Below are positions 52,228 to 62,211 of a stretch of DNA of 64,000 bases, piece by piece. The position numbers and the translations under genes are program-made. This DNA comes from CAIVAT01 sp964525995 (GTDB lineage Bacteria; Bacteroidota; Bacteroidia; Bacteroidales; FEN-979). Below the pieces are notes generated by a model that was given only the letters and a program-made list of their open reading frames with translations, did no database searches and was not told the origin of the DNA. The stretch covers positions 1-64,000 of the forward strand of contig CAZGIM010000004.1 in NCBI GenBank assembly GCA_964525995.1, read 5' to 3'. Each line of letters starts with the position of its first letter. Position 1 is the first letter of the stretch.

Positions 52228-54789
52228 TTACCTGACTACGACCGGGAATTTTTTTACCCATTTTTGATCGCCTATTGTAAGAATTGCGAGGTATAATCCC
52301 TCCGGCACCCGGTCGAGTATCACTTGTCGTTGCAGTTCAGGATAAGCCATGAGATGATCCAATCTGAAAACCTCAGTTCCCGACAAAGTTACGATTGAGA
52401 AACTGCAGGGTGAAGATCCTGATGTTTTAATTTTCAGGTTGAAAGATCCGTCGTTTGGGGTTGGAAAGATTACAAATTCCGATCCGGAGGGCTGTTCAAT
52501 CCCGGTGATTTCGACCCAGACTTTGTTTGACGGTTCCGACGGGCACTCCCCGAGCGTCACCACAGTCCAGTAATAACCGGTGTTGTGCAGTACCGTATAG
52601 ACCTGGCCGGTAGCGCCTTCAAGGATAAAACCGTTGTAGTACCATTGATTTCCAGCCGGTGCGCTGCTTGTCAGTACCGGTCCGTCGGCAGTAACCACCG
52701 GGGTTTCGGGAATCGGCAGGATCAGTACATTAAAATCCGGTGATGGGGTTCCCGGTCCGCAGCCGTTTGATCCGCGTACTGTGATGATTCCCGGTACCGG
52801 CGTGGCTCCGAAGGTCACGGTGATCTGGTTGGTTCCGGCGCCGGAGGTAATAACGGCCCCGGTCGGAAGTGCCCATTCATAGCTGGTCGCGTTTTGTACG
52901 GGATCAACCTGGTAGACAACCCCGGTCTCCGCGGCGCAAACCGTATCCCGGCCTGTGATCACTCCGGCCGTTCCGGGAGGGAGATCGACCGAAACCTGGA
53001 AAAGCGGGGAGGTTGTTCCATTGCCGCAGGTGTTGTTGCCGGTCACGGTTATTTGTCCGGATGTTGCGGTAGAACCGAAGTTCACGGTGATCTGGTTGGT
53101 TCCTGCACCGGATGTGATGGTCACACCTGCAGGCAGGCTCCAGATGTAGGTAATGGCATTTGGGATAGCTCCTGTTGAATAAACTATTCCCGTTGCGCCC
53201 TGGCAAACCGCTGCAGGCCCTGTCACAGCGCCTGCAGCCCCGGGAAGGGGTGAAACCTGAACCGGGTAAACCGTGGCCGAGAGTGCCGAACAACCATCAT
53301 TGTTGGTGTAATTCACGCCGACGGTCTGTGAACCCGGTGACAACCAGGTAATCGTTACGCTGTAGTCGGCCGTTCCACCCCCCGACGTGATCAACCCACC
53401 GGGCGAAACCGTCCAGACATAATTGGTCATGCCGCTTTCGGTGGAATAGCTGTTTCCGGGTGAATTCTCACAGGCGCCCGATGGACCGGTTATGGTGGGG
53501 ACCGGCAATGGTTTCACCGTAACTTGCTTGTTTGTCGGGGAGAGTGGCGTACACCCCGTTGCCGGTGCGGTGTAGGTCACCGAGAGATTCTGATTCCCCG
53601 GCGTGTTCCAGGTAACGACGATGGCGTTGGTACCCGCACCGGAGGTTATGGTTCCCCCGGCGGAGATGGTCCAGGTGTAGCCTGTCATTCCTGCTTCGGT
53701 ATTGTAAGGAACGCCGGTGGTGGCCGCGCAGACCGCACTGATCCCGGTAATGGTGGGGACGGGTCGCGGATTCACTGTAACGCTTTTTGTAGCGGGACTG
53801 ACCGGAGTACAACCGTTGTTGTCGGTGTATGTCACAGTCAGATTTTGTGTTCCGGCAGTATTCCAGGTTACTACAATGGTGCTGGTCCCTGAACCCGAAG
53901 TTATGATGCCTCCCGATGTGATGGTCCATGAATAACCGGTCATTCCCGGTTCTGTGGCGTAGGCGACTCCGGTTGTCGTGGCGCACACCGTACTGATCCC
54001 GGTTATCACGGGAACAGGCCTGGGATTCACGGTAACGTTGAGCGATGAAGGGGATCCTGCCCCGCATGGACCGGTACCAAAAACAGTAACATTCCCGGAA
54101 ACGGCGGTATTGGAAAAATTCACCACGATGCTGGCGGTGTTCCCGCCCGAAACGATGGTAGCCCCAACCGGCAGCGTCCAGGTGTAGGAGGTTGCATTGG
54201 CGATGGGGGGTACCGTATATGTGACGCCTGTAGTCCCGGAACACAGAGAATTCGGGCCGGTGATGGTCCCTGCATTGCCTGTCGCCAGATTGGTGATCAG
54301 CGCATCGTAATAGTAGGAGGATGTGGGAAGGTCGTTCATCGCATTGCCGTATTCATCGGCGTATTCGCATTCTCCACCACCTCCGGCCGTATTGTTGAAC
54401 GAGAGCGTGTTCGTGCTACCGGTCAGTGTAAAATTCAGATCCATCAGTTTTGAACCGTTACCCAGAGTCAATGGATTGATATTGGTCCACACAATCAGGA
54501 TCTTTCGCAGGGTGGGGCTTACCCCGGCATCGTTGACCATCGCGCCGGCAAGCGCCGGATTGAGATTGGAATAATTGACGAATGTGAGTTTGGTCGGATC
54601 ATAATCAAGCCGGAGCGACATCGCAGTCACCAGAGTAAAATTGGTAACGGTCAGTGGGACGGTCACCGATCCTGGCGGACACACCGAAGCGGATCCCGCC
54701 GTTGTGATCGGGGCATTCCGGCCCGAAACCCATAAGGGCGCCAGAATCAATACGACTTTAAAAAAAAGTTTTAGATGCTTAATATGCAT
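52228..54789 (-). CDS. T9SS-sorted protein with cohesin-like domain and about 6 PKD-like repeats
   Basis: The 853-residue protein has a signal peptide, then a cohesin-like beta-sandwich (about 25-165) with TVPLTVTNFTLVTAMSLRLD and YDPTKLTFVNYS. About six PKD-like repeats follow (GPNSLCSGTTGVTYTVPP and later units), then an Ig-like domain with GNQWYYNGFILEGATGQVY and a sorting domain (FVIFPTPNDGSFNLKIK ... VPEGLYLAILTIGD). Cohesin-type domains bind dockerins in cellulosomes and other partners elsewhere; no dockerin gene was seen in the window. It lies 12 bases after the 1869-residue adhesin gene and overlaps nothing. Confidence 0.8.
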   Translation of the reverse strand: MHIKHLKLFFKVVLILAPLWVSGRNAPITTAGSASVCPPGSVTVPLTVTNFTLVTAMSLRLDYDPTKLTFVNYSNLNPALAGAMVNDAGVSPTLRKILIVWTNINPLTLGNGSKLMDLNFTLTGSTNTLSFNNTAGGGGECEYADEYGNAMNDLPTSSYYYDALITNLATGNAGTITGPNSLCSGTTGVTYTVPPIANATSYTWTLPVGATIVSGGNTASIVVNFSNTAVSGNVTVFGTGPCGAGSPSSLNVTVNPRPVPVITGISTVCATTTGVAYATEPGMTGYSWTITSGGIITSGSGTSTIVVTWNTAGTQNLTVTYTDNNGCTPVSPATKSVTVNPRPVPTITGISAVCAATTGVPYNTEAGMTGYTWTISAGGTITSGAGTNAIVVTWNTPGNQNLSVTYTAPATGCTPLSPTNKQVTVKPLPVPTITGPSGACENSPGNSYSTESGMTNYVWTVSPGGLITSGGGTADYSVTITWLSPGSQTVGVNYTNNDGCSALSATVYPVQVSPLPGAAGAVTGPAAVCQGATGIVYSTGAIPNAITYIWSLPAGVTITSGAGTNQITVNFGSTATSGQITVTGNNTCGNGTTSPLFQVSVDLPPGTAGVITGRDTVCAAETGVVYQVDPVQNATSYEWALPTGAVITSGAGTNQITVTFGATPVPGIITVRGSNGCGPGTPSPDFNVLILPIPETPVVTADGPVLTSSAPAGNQWYYNGFILEGATGQVYTVLHNTGYYWTVVTLGECPSEPSNKVWVEITGIEQPSGSEFVIFPTPNDGSFNLKIKTSGSSPCSFSIVTLSGTEVFRLDHLMAYPELQRQVILDRVPEGLYLAILTIGDQKWVKKFPVVVR

Positions 54790-54801
54790 TATATCAGCTA
54801 T

Positions 54802-57800
54802 TTATTTCCGCACGGTGATCTTTTTCACGATCCGCGAATCTCCGGAGATCCAGACCACGGAATAGATCCCGTCGGCGATGGGCCGCAGGTCTATCTGTTT
54901 TTCCATGTTATCCTGGATGGTCAAGGGTCCGGTTTCGAAAATCATAGCTCCCGTGCTGTTATAAACCCGGATGATACCAGATACCTCACCGGGTGTTTTC
55001 AGCGAGATCTTAAATGCGCCGTCGGAAGGTACCGGATAGATCCGGAATGCAACCGGGGTTGTTTCTTCCAGGCCGGTAACTTCGATCCAGACCTTGTTTG
55101 AAATCTCTGAGCTGCATCCGTTCAGCGTGACAATGCAATAGTAGTATCCGGTATTGTTTACAACGGTGTAGTTTTGTCCCGTTGCACCCGGTATCAGGGT
55201 TCCGTTGTAATACCACTGGTTTCCCGAAGGGGCGCTGCTGGTGAGCACAAACCCCGCTGCTGTAACTACCGGTGTAGCGGGGATAGTATGGATGGTTACG
55301 TTGAAATTCGGGCTGGCATTCCCGGCTCCGCAACTGTTGCTCCCTTTCACGCTGATCAATCCTGCGCCTGCAGCGCTGCCGAAGGTCACGGTGATCTGGC
55401 TGGTATTGGCTCCGTTGGTGATGACCGCGCCGGCCGGCACAGTCCAGATATAGGTGGTTGCATTGGCGATGGTTGGCACCGTGTAAATATTTCCGGTTGA
55501 TCCGGCACATACCGATGCGGAGCCCGTGATGCTGCCGGCAGCCGCGGGAAGCGCGTTCACGGTAACTGCCAAAGCGGGTGACGGGGCGCCGTTGCCACAG
55601 GAATTACTGCCCATTACCGTAATGTTCCCGGAGGTGGCGGCAGCGCCGAAATTCACGGTTATATGGTTTGTTCCGGCGCCTGTCGCGATCGTAGCCCCGG
55701 CTGGCAGGGTCCAGACATATGAGGTAGCATAGTTGATATCGGGGCAGGAATAAGCGACTCCCGAGGTGCCAGCGCAAACCTGCGACAACCCGGTAACCGA
55801 TCCGGCAGCCGACGGCAGGGGATCAACAAAAAGGTTGTACTGGGTGGGTACAGGTGGTGTGCAGCCATAGGTATTGATGTAAGTCACGCTGACCCATTGA
55901 GATCCGATGGTATTCCACGTCACCATGATCTGGTTGGTTCCCTGCCCCGAAGTGATCGATCCTCCGGGAGAAACGGCCCAGACATAGTTGTTCATGCCGG
56001 CGTTGGTAATGTACTGGTTATTGGAAGAGCCGAGACACGGGGTGTTGCTGCTGCCAATCACCGGTATTGCAGCCGGGTTGACGGTCACCGGATACACCGT
56101 CGGTGTTATGGCGCTGCAACCGCTTGGATTGGTGTAGTTGACGCTGACGGAACGCGATCCGGCATAGGGCCACGACACGATGATCTGATTGGTTCCGGCG
56201 CCCGAAAGAATCGTTCCGCCCATGGCGACATTCCATTGGTAATTGTTCATCCCGGCCTCGGTGGTATAGGTAACCCCGGTTGTGCTGGCACATACAACGG
56301 CAGGTCCGGCAATGGTCGGGATGGGTATGGCGCTCACGTTGACGTTGTAAACGGTCGGAGTGGCAGGGATACAGCCATTGGCGTTGGTATAACTTACGGA
56401 AACTGTCTTTGGGCCGGCGGTTGTCCAGGTGACCACAATGTTGGAGGTGGTTGCTCCGCTTGTGATGGTTCCTCCTGCCGATAAGGTCCAGGTGTACCCG
56501 GTCATTCCCGTCTCAGTCGAATAGGAATTACCGGAAGTGTTGATGCAGGGCGATGCCGGTCCGGTAATCACAGGTACAGGCAGGGGGTTGATGGTCACGG
56601 CAAAACCGGGTGAAGGAGCGCCGTTACCGCAGATGCTGGATCCATAAACGGTAATATTTCCGGAGAGTGCGCCCGGGGCAAAGCTTACCGTGATCATGTT
56701 GGTATTGGCGCCGGCTGTAATGGAGGCGCCTGTGGGGAGGGTCCAGTTATAGGTCGATGCATTGGCGATGGCGGGAACCGTATATACGTAACCCGATCCC
56801 GACTGGCACACGTTGGCAGGGCCTGTAATCGTCCCGGCAGCAGCGGGAATGGGACAGCCGGTTGTGAAGGTTTCATCATTTCCGTAAGATGTTCCGGCTG
56901 AATTGGTGGCTACCACCCTGAAATGGTAGGTAGTATTGCCCAAAAGTCCTGTAATTGGCGCCTGAACAGGAACAGCGGCAGAACCGGATACGGTTGCCGG
57001 AACTCCCGGAACGGTTGTGCCGTAAGCGGGCGTTTGTCCATATTCAAAAGTCACCGTCGCGTTCTGATAGTTGGCATTCACCGATCCGTTGAGATCTGCC
57101 GTGAATGGCGTGATTCCGGTAGCGGGGAGGGTAATCACCGTCGGTGCGATCTGGGAACCGGTAAAGGTTCCGAAGGCGGTCAACCCATTGGCAGTAAGCT
57201 GATGCAGGGTGGTGTTCGAAAGGTCATAAGCCGTGAAGGGGGGCGGTACCACCTGCACACAACTGATGGCTGCTTCCGTGCCGCTGACATCAGCCGGAAC
57301 ATATCCGAAGGTGGCATTGCACTGAATTCCGGACAGGTCATTCTGCGTCAGATTCCAATAGCGGTTGAGGTAGCTTCCGGTGTTGGGATCCAGCGGGTAC
57401 TTCGCGTTGACGAGATTCACCCCGACAAAGTTTGCAGTGCCGAAAACAGCTCCGGTGAAGTTCAGTGTGACCGGCGAAAATTCGGCTATTCCGGTGTTAT
57501 CGCCCACCGGATAGGTAAAGGTTCCCGTAAATCCGGCAGCAAAGCTTTTTTTCACCTGGCCGGTTCCGGTAGCGACAACCATGGCGGTTTCGGAGGGCGT
57601 TCCGCTGAAAGTCCCGGTTGTTCCCAGGTTCAGATCGCCGGTTCCCAGGTCGAAAAGACCGGTGGTCAGTTTCAGGGTCCCGTTCAGGGTGATGGAGGTA
57701 CTCAGATTGATCCCGTTACTGTTGAGGACCTCAAGAGTCGATTTGGAGTTGGTCGTAATGGTGCCGGTCCCGCCAATGGCCTGGGTCGTGGCGCCGTTCA

Positions 57801-60411
57801 GTTTAACCAGTCCTGCAGAGGAGGGATTGAAATTCAGCGTACCGTTCACGGTAATATCACCTTTTATCTGATGGTTCCCCGATGTGGGGCCCGTCATGTT
57901 AAAATTCATGGTCCCGTTGGTGATGGTAAGGTTGTCGATTGAAACCGGACTACCTCCCGATGGCGATAAGGTAATGCCGGGGGCGTCCATCTCGAAGTCG
58001 GCGTAGCTTCTGCCCGAAAATGCGGGAGTCAGATTGGCGATGACTTTAAAAAGACTTCCGGGTTGAAACACCACGACACTGTTAGGCTGGGATGCTCCGA
58101 ACGGGTTGCTCCCTGCCTGTTGGATATAGGTGGATCCGCTGGAAAAGATGACCGATCCTAAAGAGGTGGTTCCGAATGGATTACCTGAAAAGAAGGAGCC
58201 GGCCTTAAAGACAGCCCCTGCGTTGAAAACGATGGCTCCGGGATCGGCTGCGGTCAGACGGTGCGCGGTGGAAGCTGTTGACGAGAAGGTCATGTTTCCT
58301 GCAATATCGGCTGTGGCTGTGGTACCGATCGTGATAGTGATCGCGTTAACGGCGTTCAGGTTCAGCGAACAGCCAGAGGGAACACTCAGGTCGGTGCCTG
58401 CCACCCCGCTGATGGTCAGCGTTGCGGCAGAAGAACTCTGTAGGTTGATGGTTGTATTGTTCGAAAGTAACAATTGACCAATAGTCTGTGCAATGACTCC
58501 GGTCACCGTTTTCGTGGTTCCGTCGTTGAATTGAAGGATATCAGTCGGCGCTGGAGTGACCCTCGAAGGATTCCAGTTGGCAGCGGTACTCCAATCCCCA
58601 TTATCGGGTCCGATCCAGGTATAGGTCGCAGGACCCGTTCCGTTGGTTGTTGCCGAAGCCGAAGGGATGACTGGTGCCGTGTGATAATTGTAGGTTTGGG
58701 CATTGATACCATCCCAGGCGAAGGGAATGATCGTATAGGAATATTGCGTGGCGGGTGACAACCCTGCAATGACGGCGTTAAGTGATGAAGCCGGTGTGAT
58801 AATGGCCGCCACTGTACCATCGCCGATTGTGTTCCCGGTTGCGTATGCAGTTGCATTGGCGGGGATTCCTGAAGGAGGAATACTGCCGTTGGTCTGGAGG
58901 ATCAAATACCCGTCAGCTCCGGTCGCCGCAGCTGTCCACGACAGGCCAATACTGGTTGTTCCGCCGGGCGTTGCGCTGAATCCGGTTACGTGTGCGGTCG
59001 GTTCGTCCGAAAGAGTAAAGAATGATGCCTCGGCGCTGGTCGAGGTTCCTATGAGGTTAGTTGCATAAGCTTTGAAAAAGATTTGGGTCTCGGCAGGAAG
59101 TGATCCGCGAAGATGAGAAAAGATGCCGGTTGTGGTGCCCCCTTCGGCGACTTTATTGTCGGGATATACCACTCCGGGGGTTGTTTTCCAGAGCGTTCCC
59201 CGTTCGGTGATAGGGGATCCCCCGTCGTCGGTTATATTTCCACCCAGGATGGCGCTGAATGCAGTGATTCCCGCTGCAGTCGGAGAGGTGACGGTGGGAG
59301 CGTTCAACACCGGAGCGGTCGCCTGACTGTTGGGATTCAGAACAGCAGAGATGATGAGGTATTTGGTAGTGGCACCCGAACCGTTGTATTCATATACCCG
59401 AAACCAGTATGTGGTGGCGGCGGTAAGTCCGCTAACCGCCACGGTGCTGCCGTTGCCGTTATAGACGACCTGTTCGCCCGAACCTGCATAGACCGGGTTT
59501 GCTGTCGGATCGGTTCCGTCAACAGGATCGGTAAAACTGTTGGAGGTGTTCATGATCATGATCCGCTTAGCCCCGTCGCCATTGGTCCATGAAGGATTCA
59601 GGGTGGTCGGGGTGATTCCGCCGAAAGTAATGTTGGAAGCCTGGATGGTGGGGGGGAGTACCCCTCCGCCTGCCACATCGGACCAGGTCAACCCGACGCG
59701 GATCCCATCAAGTTTCAGGTTGGTCAGGTTACCTGATGATCCCTGGCGCAGCGCAACCGATCCGACCTCCGAAAGGTCGGTGCTGACATCTGTCGCTGTA
59801 AGGTCAGGCAATGGCTCAGCGCCTCCCAACGCGGGATTGATGAACATGTTTACAATGTCATTGCTGGTACCACTGACGATGGTGTATTTAACCACCAGCA
59901 AGTAAGTGGTATTAAATGCGTAATTGTATCCAGAATAGGCTATGGAGGCGGCTGTCGTAGTGGCGAATGAGATCCCGAACGCGAGATTGGACGAAGCATC
60001 CTTTCGAACGAACACCCTTCCTCTGAAAGTCGATCCGATGGTGGTCTGCCCCAGGTGAAAAAAATAGTCGCCCGTTGTGGAGGCATTGGTGATATTTACC
60101 AAAAATGCCGCGTAAACTGATCCGCTGGTCTGCGGAGCGAATGTCTTGTGATCATCCTCACCCGATGCTACCAGTGTTACTTCATTTCCGATACCGGAAG
60201 AGAGGTATCCCGGGTAGGTGATGGAAGGTGCGGTTACCGTAATGGCATTAGTCCCGGCACCTGAATGGGCGGTCCAGCCGTTAGCCGTTAACAACGCACC
60301 AACGGCATAAGTGAAGTTTTCTTCCAGAATTACCTGTCCCATACTTGTGTTACGGATTCCCGTTAGGACCATCACAAGGCAAACGAGGGTAAAGAATACA
60401 GATCTTTTCAT
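54802..60411 (-). CDS. Giant T9SS-sorted multidomain adhesin (LamG-like, FN3, beta-solenoid, PKD-like repeats)
   Basis: The 1869-residue protein has a signal peptide and a LamG-like beta domain (about 27-240). Fibronectin-III-like domains follow (TYWFRVYEYNGSGATTKY, PATQYSYTIIPFAWDG), then a long region (about 590-900) of short strand repeats typical of autotransporter-like beta-solenoids (ADIAGNMTFSSTAS, GNHQIKGDITVNGTLNF). Another FN3-like unit (TVTFEYGQTPAYGTT ... TTYHFRVVATNSAGTSYG), about six PKD-like repeats, an Ig-like domain (GNQWYYNGTLIPGATGQNY) and a type A sorting domain (FRIYPVPSDGAFKISLK ... IADGIYSVVWISG) complete it. First gene of the adhesin operon; promoter candidate at 60494-60501. 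Confidence 0.8.
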   Translation of the reverse strand: MKRSVFFTLVCLVMVLTGIRNTSMGQVILEENFTYAVGALLTANGWTAHSGAGTNAITVTAPSITYPGYLSSGIGNEVTLVASGEDDHKTFAPQTSGSVYAAFLVNITNASTTGDYFFHLGQTTIGSTFRGRVFVRKDASSNLAFGISFATTTAASIAYSGYNYAFNTTYLLVVKYTIVSGTSNDIVNMFINPALGGAEPLPDLTATDVSTDLSEVGSVALRQGSSGNLTNLKLDGIRVGLTWSDVAGGGVLPPTIQASNITFGGITPTTLNPSWTNGDGAKRIMIMNTSNSFTDPVDGTDPTANPVYAGSGEQVVYNGNGSTVAVSGLTAATTYWFRVYEYNGSGATTKYLIISAVLNPNSQATAPVLNAPTVTSPTAAGITAFSAILGGNITDDGGSPITERGTLWKTTPGVVYPDNKVAEGGTTTGIFSHLRGSLPAETQIFFKAYATNLIGTSTSAEASFFTLSDEPTAHVTGFSATPGGTTSIGLSWTAAATGADGYLILQTNGSIPPSGIPANATAYATGNTIGDGTVAAIITPASSLNAVIAGLSPATQYSYTIIPFAWDGINAQTYNYHTAPVIPSASATTNGTGPATYTWIGPDNGDWSTAANWNPSRVTPAPTDILQFNDGTTKTVTGVIAQTIGQLLLSNNTTINLQSSSAATLTISGVAGTDLSVPSGCSLNLNAVNAITITIGTTATADIAGNMTFSSTASTAHRLTAADPGAIVFNAGAVFKAGSFFSGNPFGTTSLGSVIFSSGSTYIQQAGSNPFGASQPNSVVVFQPGSLFKVIANLTPAFSGRSYADFEMDAPGITLSPSGGSPVSIDNLTITNGTMNFNMTGPTSGNHQIKGDITVNGTLNFNPSSAGLVKLNGATTQAIGGTGTITTNSKSTLEVLNSNGINLSTSITLNGTLKLTTGLFDLGTGDLNLGTTGTFSGTPSETAMVVATGTGQVKKSFAAGFTGTFTYPVGDNTGIAEFSPVTLNFTGAVFGTANFVGVNLVNAKYPLDPNTGSYLNRYWNLTQNDLSGIQCNATFGYVPADVSGTEAAISCVQVVPPPFTAYDLSNTTLHQLTANGLTAFGTFTGSQIAPTVITLPATGITPFTADLNGSVNANYQNATVTFEYGQTPAYGTTVPGVPATVSGSAAVPVQAPITGLLGNTTYHFRVVATNSAGTSYGNDETFTTGCPIPAAAGTITGPANVCQSGSGYVYTVPAIANASTYNWTLPTGASITAGANTNMITVSFAPGALSGNITVYGSSICGNGAPSPGFAVTINPLPVPVITGPASPCINTSGNSYSTETGMTGYTWTLSAGGTITSGATTSNIVVTWTTAGPKTVSVSYTNANGCIPATPTVYNVNVSAIPIPTIAGPAVVCASTTGVTYTTEAGMNNYQWNVAMGGTILSGAGTNQIIVSWPYAGSRSVSVNYTNPSGCSAITPTVYPVTVNPAAIPVIGSSNTPCLGSSNNQYITNAGMNNYVWAVSPGGSITSGQGTNQIMVTWNTIGSQWVSVTYINTYGCTPPVPTQYNLFVDPLPSAAGSVTGLSQVCAGTSGVAYSCPDINYATSYVWTLPAGATIATGAGTNHITVNFGAAATSGNITVMGSNSCGNGAPSPALAVTVNALPAAAGSITGSASVCAGSTGNIYTVPTIANATTYIWTVPAGAVITNGANTSQITVTFGSAAGAGLISVKGSNSCGAGNASPNFNVTIHTIPATPVVTAAGFVLTSSAPSGNQWYYNGTLIPGATGQNYTVVNNTGYYYCIVTLNGCSSEISNKVWIEVTGLEETTPVAFRIYPVPSDGAFKISLKTPGEVSGIIRVYNSTGAMIFETGPLTIQDNMEKQIDLRPIADGIYSVVWISGDSRIVKKITVRK

Positions 60412-60493
60412 GACTTTGTTTTATTTCCTGAATGGTTATTGATTTTCAAAGAAAAAATTGATGTCAAATTACATTTCGACAAAACGTAATTTA

Positions 60494-60501
60494 CAAAAAT
60501 A
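60494..60501 (-). promoter_or_regulatory. Candidate promoter of the adhesin operon
   Basis: TATTTTTG on the minus strand matches TAnnTTTG and lies 82 bases before the ATG of the 1869-residue adhesin gene. The -33 element is not clear. Confidence 0.4.
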
Positions 60502-60571
60502 GAAAGTTACGCAATAATTGCCTATGGTTTGTTAAGAATTAATGGAAAAAAGTGAAACGCCTTCTTATTAA

Positions 60572-61615
60572 TTAAAAGCAGGTGTTGTCGTTCAGGTATC
60601 CCTGAACATACTCTTCAATGGCCGTTTCAAGTGTGTAAAAGGGTTTGGAATAGCCGGCGCGGCGAAGTTTTCCCATCTCAGCCTGGGTGAAGTACTGATA
60701 TTTGTCGCGGATGTCGGCCGGGGTATCGATAAAGGTGATGGCAGAAGGCAATGAGAGGGCGTTGAAGACTGCATGTACCAGATCGAGAAAGGTCCGTGCC
60801 TGACCGGTTCCAAGGTTATATAATCCCGGTTCGGGAACCCCGCTGCTATTGCTCAGGCTTTGTTCCATCAGGAAATACATCACATCGATAACATCCTTGA
60901 CATAGATGAAATCGCGGAGCTGACCTCCGTCGGGATACGAGCGATGATGCGACCGGAACAGCTTTACCGGCGAATAGGCCCGGGTATCCGCCTGTCTATC
61001 GGTTGGCGCTGGACTGTTCCCGTCTGGAGGAGTCATGATCTGCCGGAAGGCATGGAAAACCACCGACGCCATCCGTCCTTTATGATATTCATTGGGCCCG
61101 AAAACATTGAAAAATTTCAGCCCGTACCAGCGGGGTGGTGCTTTTTCCCGGCGGAGCGCCCATTTATCAAACTCATTCTTGGAGATGCCATAGGGATTGA
61201 GTGGCTTAAGCAGGAAGGGCAGGTCGGGATCGGTATCGTCATATCCTGAAGATCCGTCACCGTAAGTGGCAGCCGAGGAAGCGTAAACCAGCGGAATGCC
61301 CGAATCCGCGCACAAATTCCATATAAATTTTGAATATTCCAGATTCAGCTCATTGAAAACCTCCATGTTGAATTCGGTGGTATCGGTTCGCGCTCCGATA
61401 TGAAAGATGAACTCCACCTCCTCCTTATGCTCAGAGAGCCATCTGAAAAAATGATTCCGGTCAATCAACTCCCGATAACTTTTATGGGCGATGTTGGGAA
61501 GTTTCTCCTGTCTGGTGAAATCATCGACCAGAACAATATCGGTTATCCCCTTGTTGTTGAGCTTGCTCACCATGCAACTCCCGATGAATCCAGCAGCTCC
61601 GGTAACAATGATCAT
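60572..61615 (-). CDS. hldD: ADP-L-glycero-D-manno-heptose 6-epimerase
   Basis: The 347-residue protein is an extended short-chain dehydrogenase with VTGAAGFIGS (NAD(P) loop), HIGARTDTTEFNMEVF, the catalytic YGISK motif, and family segments FFNVFGPNEYHKGRMASVVFH and GGQLRDFIYVKDV. HldD inverts C6 of ADP-D-glycero-heptose to make the L,D-heptose precursor of the lipopolysaccharide inner core. About 20 residues (TPPDGNSPAPTDRQADTRAY) are inserted just before VKLFRSHHRSYPDG compared with usual HldD. It follows the tudor-like gene by 24 bases, probably in one transcript. Confidence 0.92.
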   Translation of the reverse strand: MIIVTGAAGFIGSCMVSKLNNKGITDIVLVDDFTRQEKLPNIAHKSYRELIDRNHFFRWLSEHKEEVEFIFHIGARTDTTEFNMEVFNELNLEYSKFIWNLCADSGIPLVYASSAATYGDGSSGYDDTDPDLPFLLKPLNPYGISKNEFDKWALRREKAPPRWYGLKFFNVFGPNEYHKGRMASVVFHAFRQIMTPPDGNSPAPTDRQADTRAYSPVKLFRSHHRSYPDGGQLRDFIYVKDVIDVMYFLMEQSLSNSSGVPEPGLYNLGTGQARTFLDLVHAVFNALSLPSAITFIDTPADIRDKYQYFTQAEMGKLRRAGYSKPFYTLETAIEEYVQGYLNDNTCF

Positions 61616-61639
61616 GACTATATAATTATGTACGGGTTA

Positions 61640-62173
61640 TCAGCTAATTTTTTCGCCAATGAATTGGTCGTCACGATTTTTGAAGAGAACATTGAAGGTG
61701 GTCAGGCTTCCGTAAATCCGCGTGATATATTGCTGCATATCCACTTTTTCTTCATCGGTCAGGTTACTCGCATTGAGTTTCTGTTCCAGAACCCGGAGCC
61801 GGTCGCGGACCATCACAATCTTGTGAAAGAAAGTCTCCATGGGGACTTCCTTTTCCTTTAATCCCGGATCGTTCGGATAAAGCACTACTTTACCTCCGGT
61901 CCATTTGGAACCCAGGGGTACAGTCTCCTGGATGTCGCTGAACCGGTGAAGTACGCGGATCAGGCTTTTCTCGATTTTTTCATAGGTTGCCAGATCCGAA
62001 GGGGTTTCCACCGCCTCGATGGTCTCCAGTCCTTCGTAATCCCGCATGATCCGCCTCGTTCCGTGATCGATGAAGGTGATTTCATAGGCATCGGAATGGA
62101 TCTGAATGATCACCCCCTTACCGAACTGAGGATGCCTGACCCGGGATCCGACCCCGTAAACTGCATTTGCCAT
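61640..62173 (-). CDS. Conserved protein with N-terminal tudor-like barrel
   Basis: The 177-residue protein begins MANAVYGVGSRVRHPQFGKGVIIQI, matching the small tudor/KOW-like barrel found at the C-terminus of UvrD/PcrA helicases and in CarD-like proteins. The C-terminal two thirds are mostly helical (PMETFFHKIVMVRDRLRVLE). No membrane segment or signal peptide is seen, so it is cytoplasmic. The family appears conserved in Bacteroidota, but I cannot assign a function. It precedes hldD by 24 bases. Confidence 0.65.
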   Translation of the reverse strand: MANAVYGVGSRVRHPQFGKGVIIQIHSDAYEITFIDHGTRRIMRDYEGLETIEAVETPSDLATYEKIEKSLIRVLHRFSDIQETVPLGSKWTGGKVVLYPNDPGLKEKEVPMETFFHKIVMVRDRLRVLEQKLNASNLTDEEKVDMQQYITRIYGSLTTFNVLFKNRDDQFIGEKIS

Positions 62174-62211
62174 ATCTGTTTAATTTAGTCTGTCCATGTA
62201 AAAAGCTTTCT

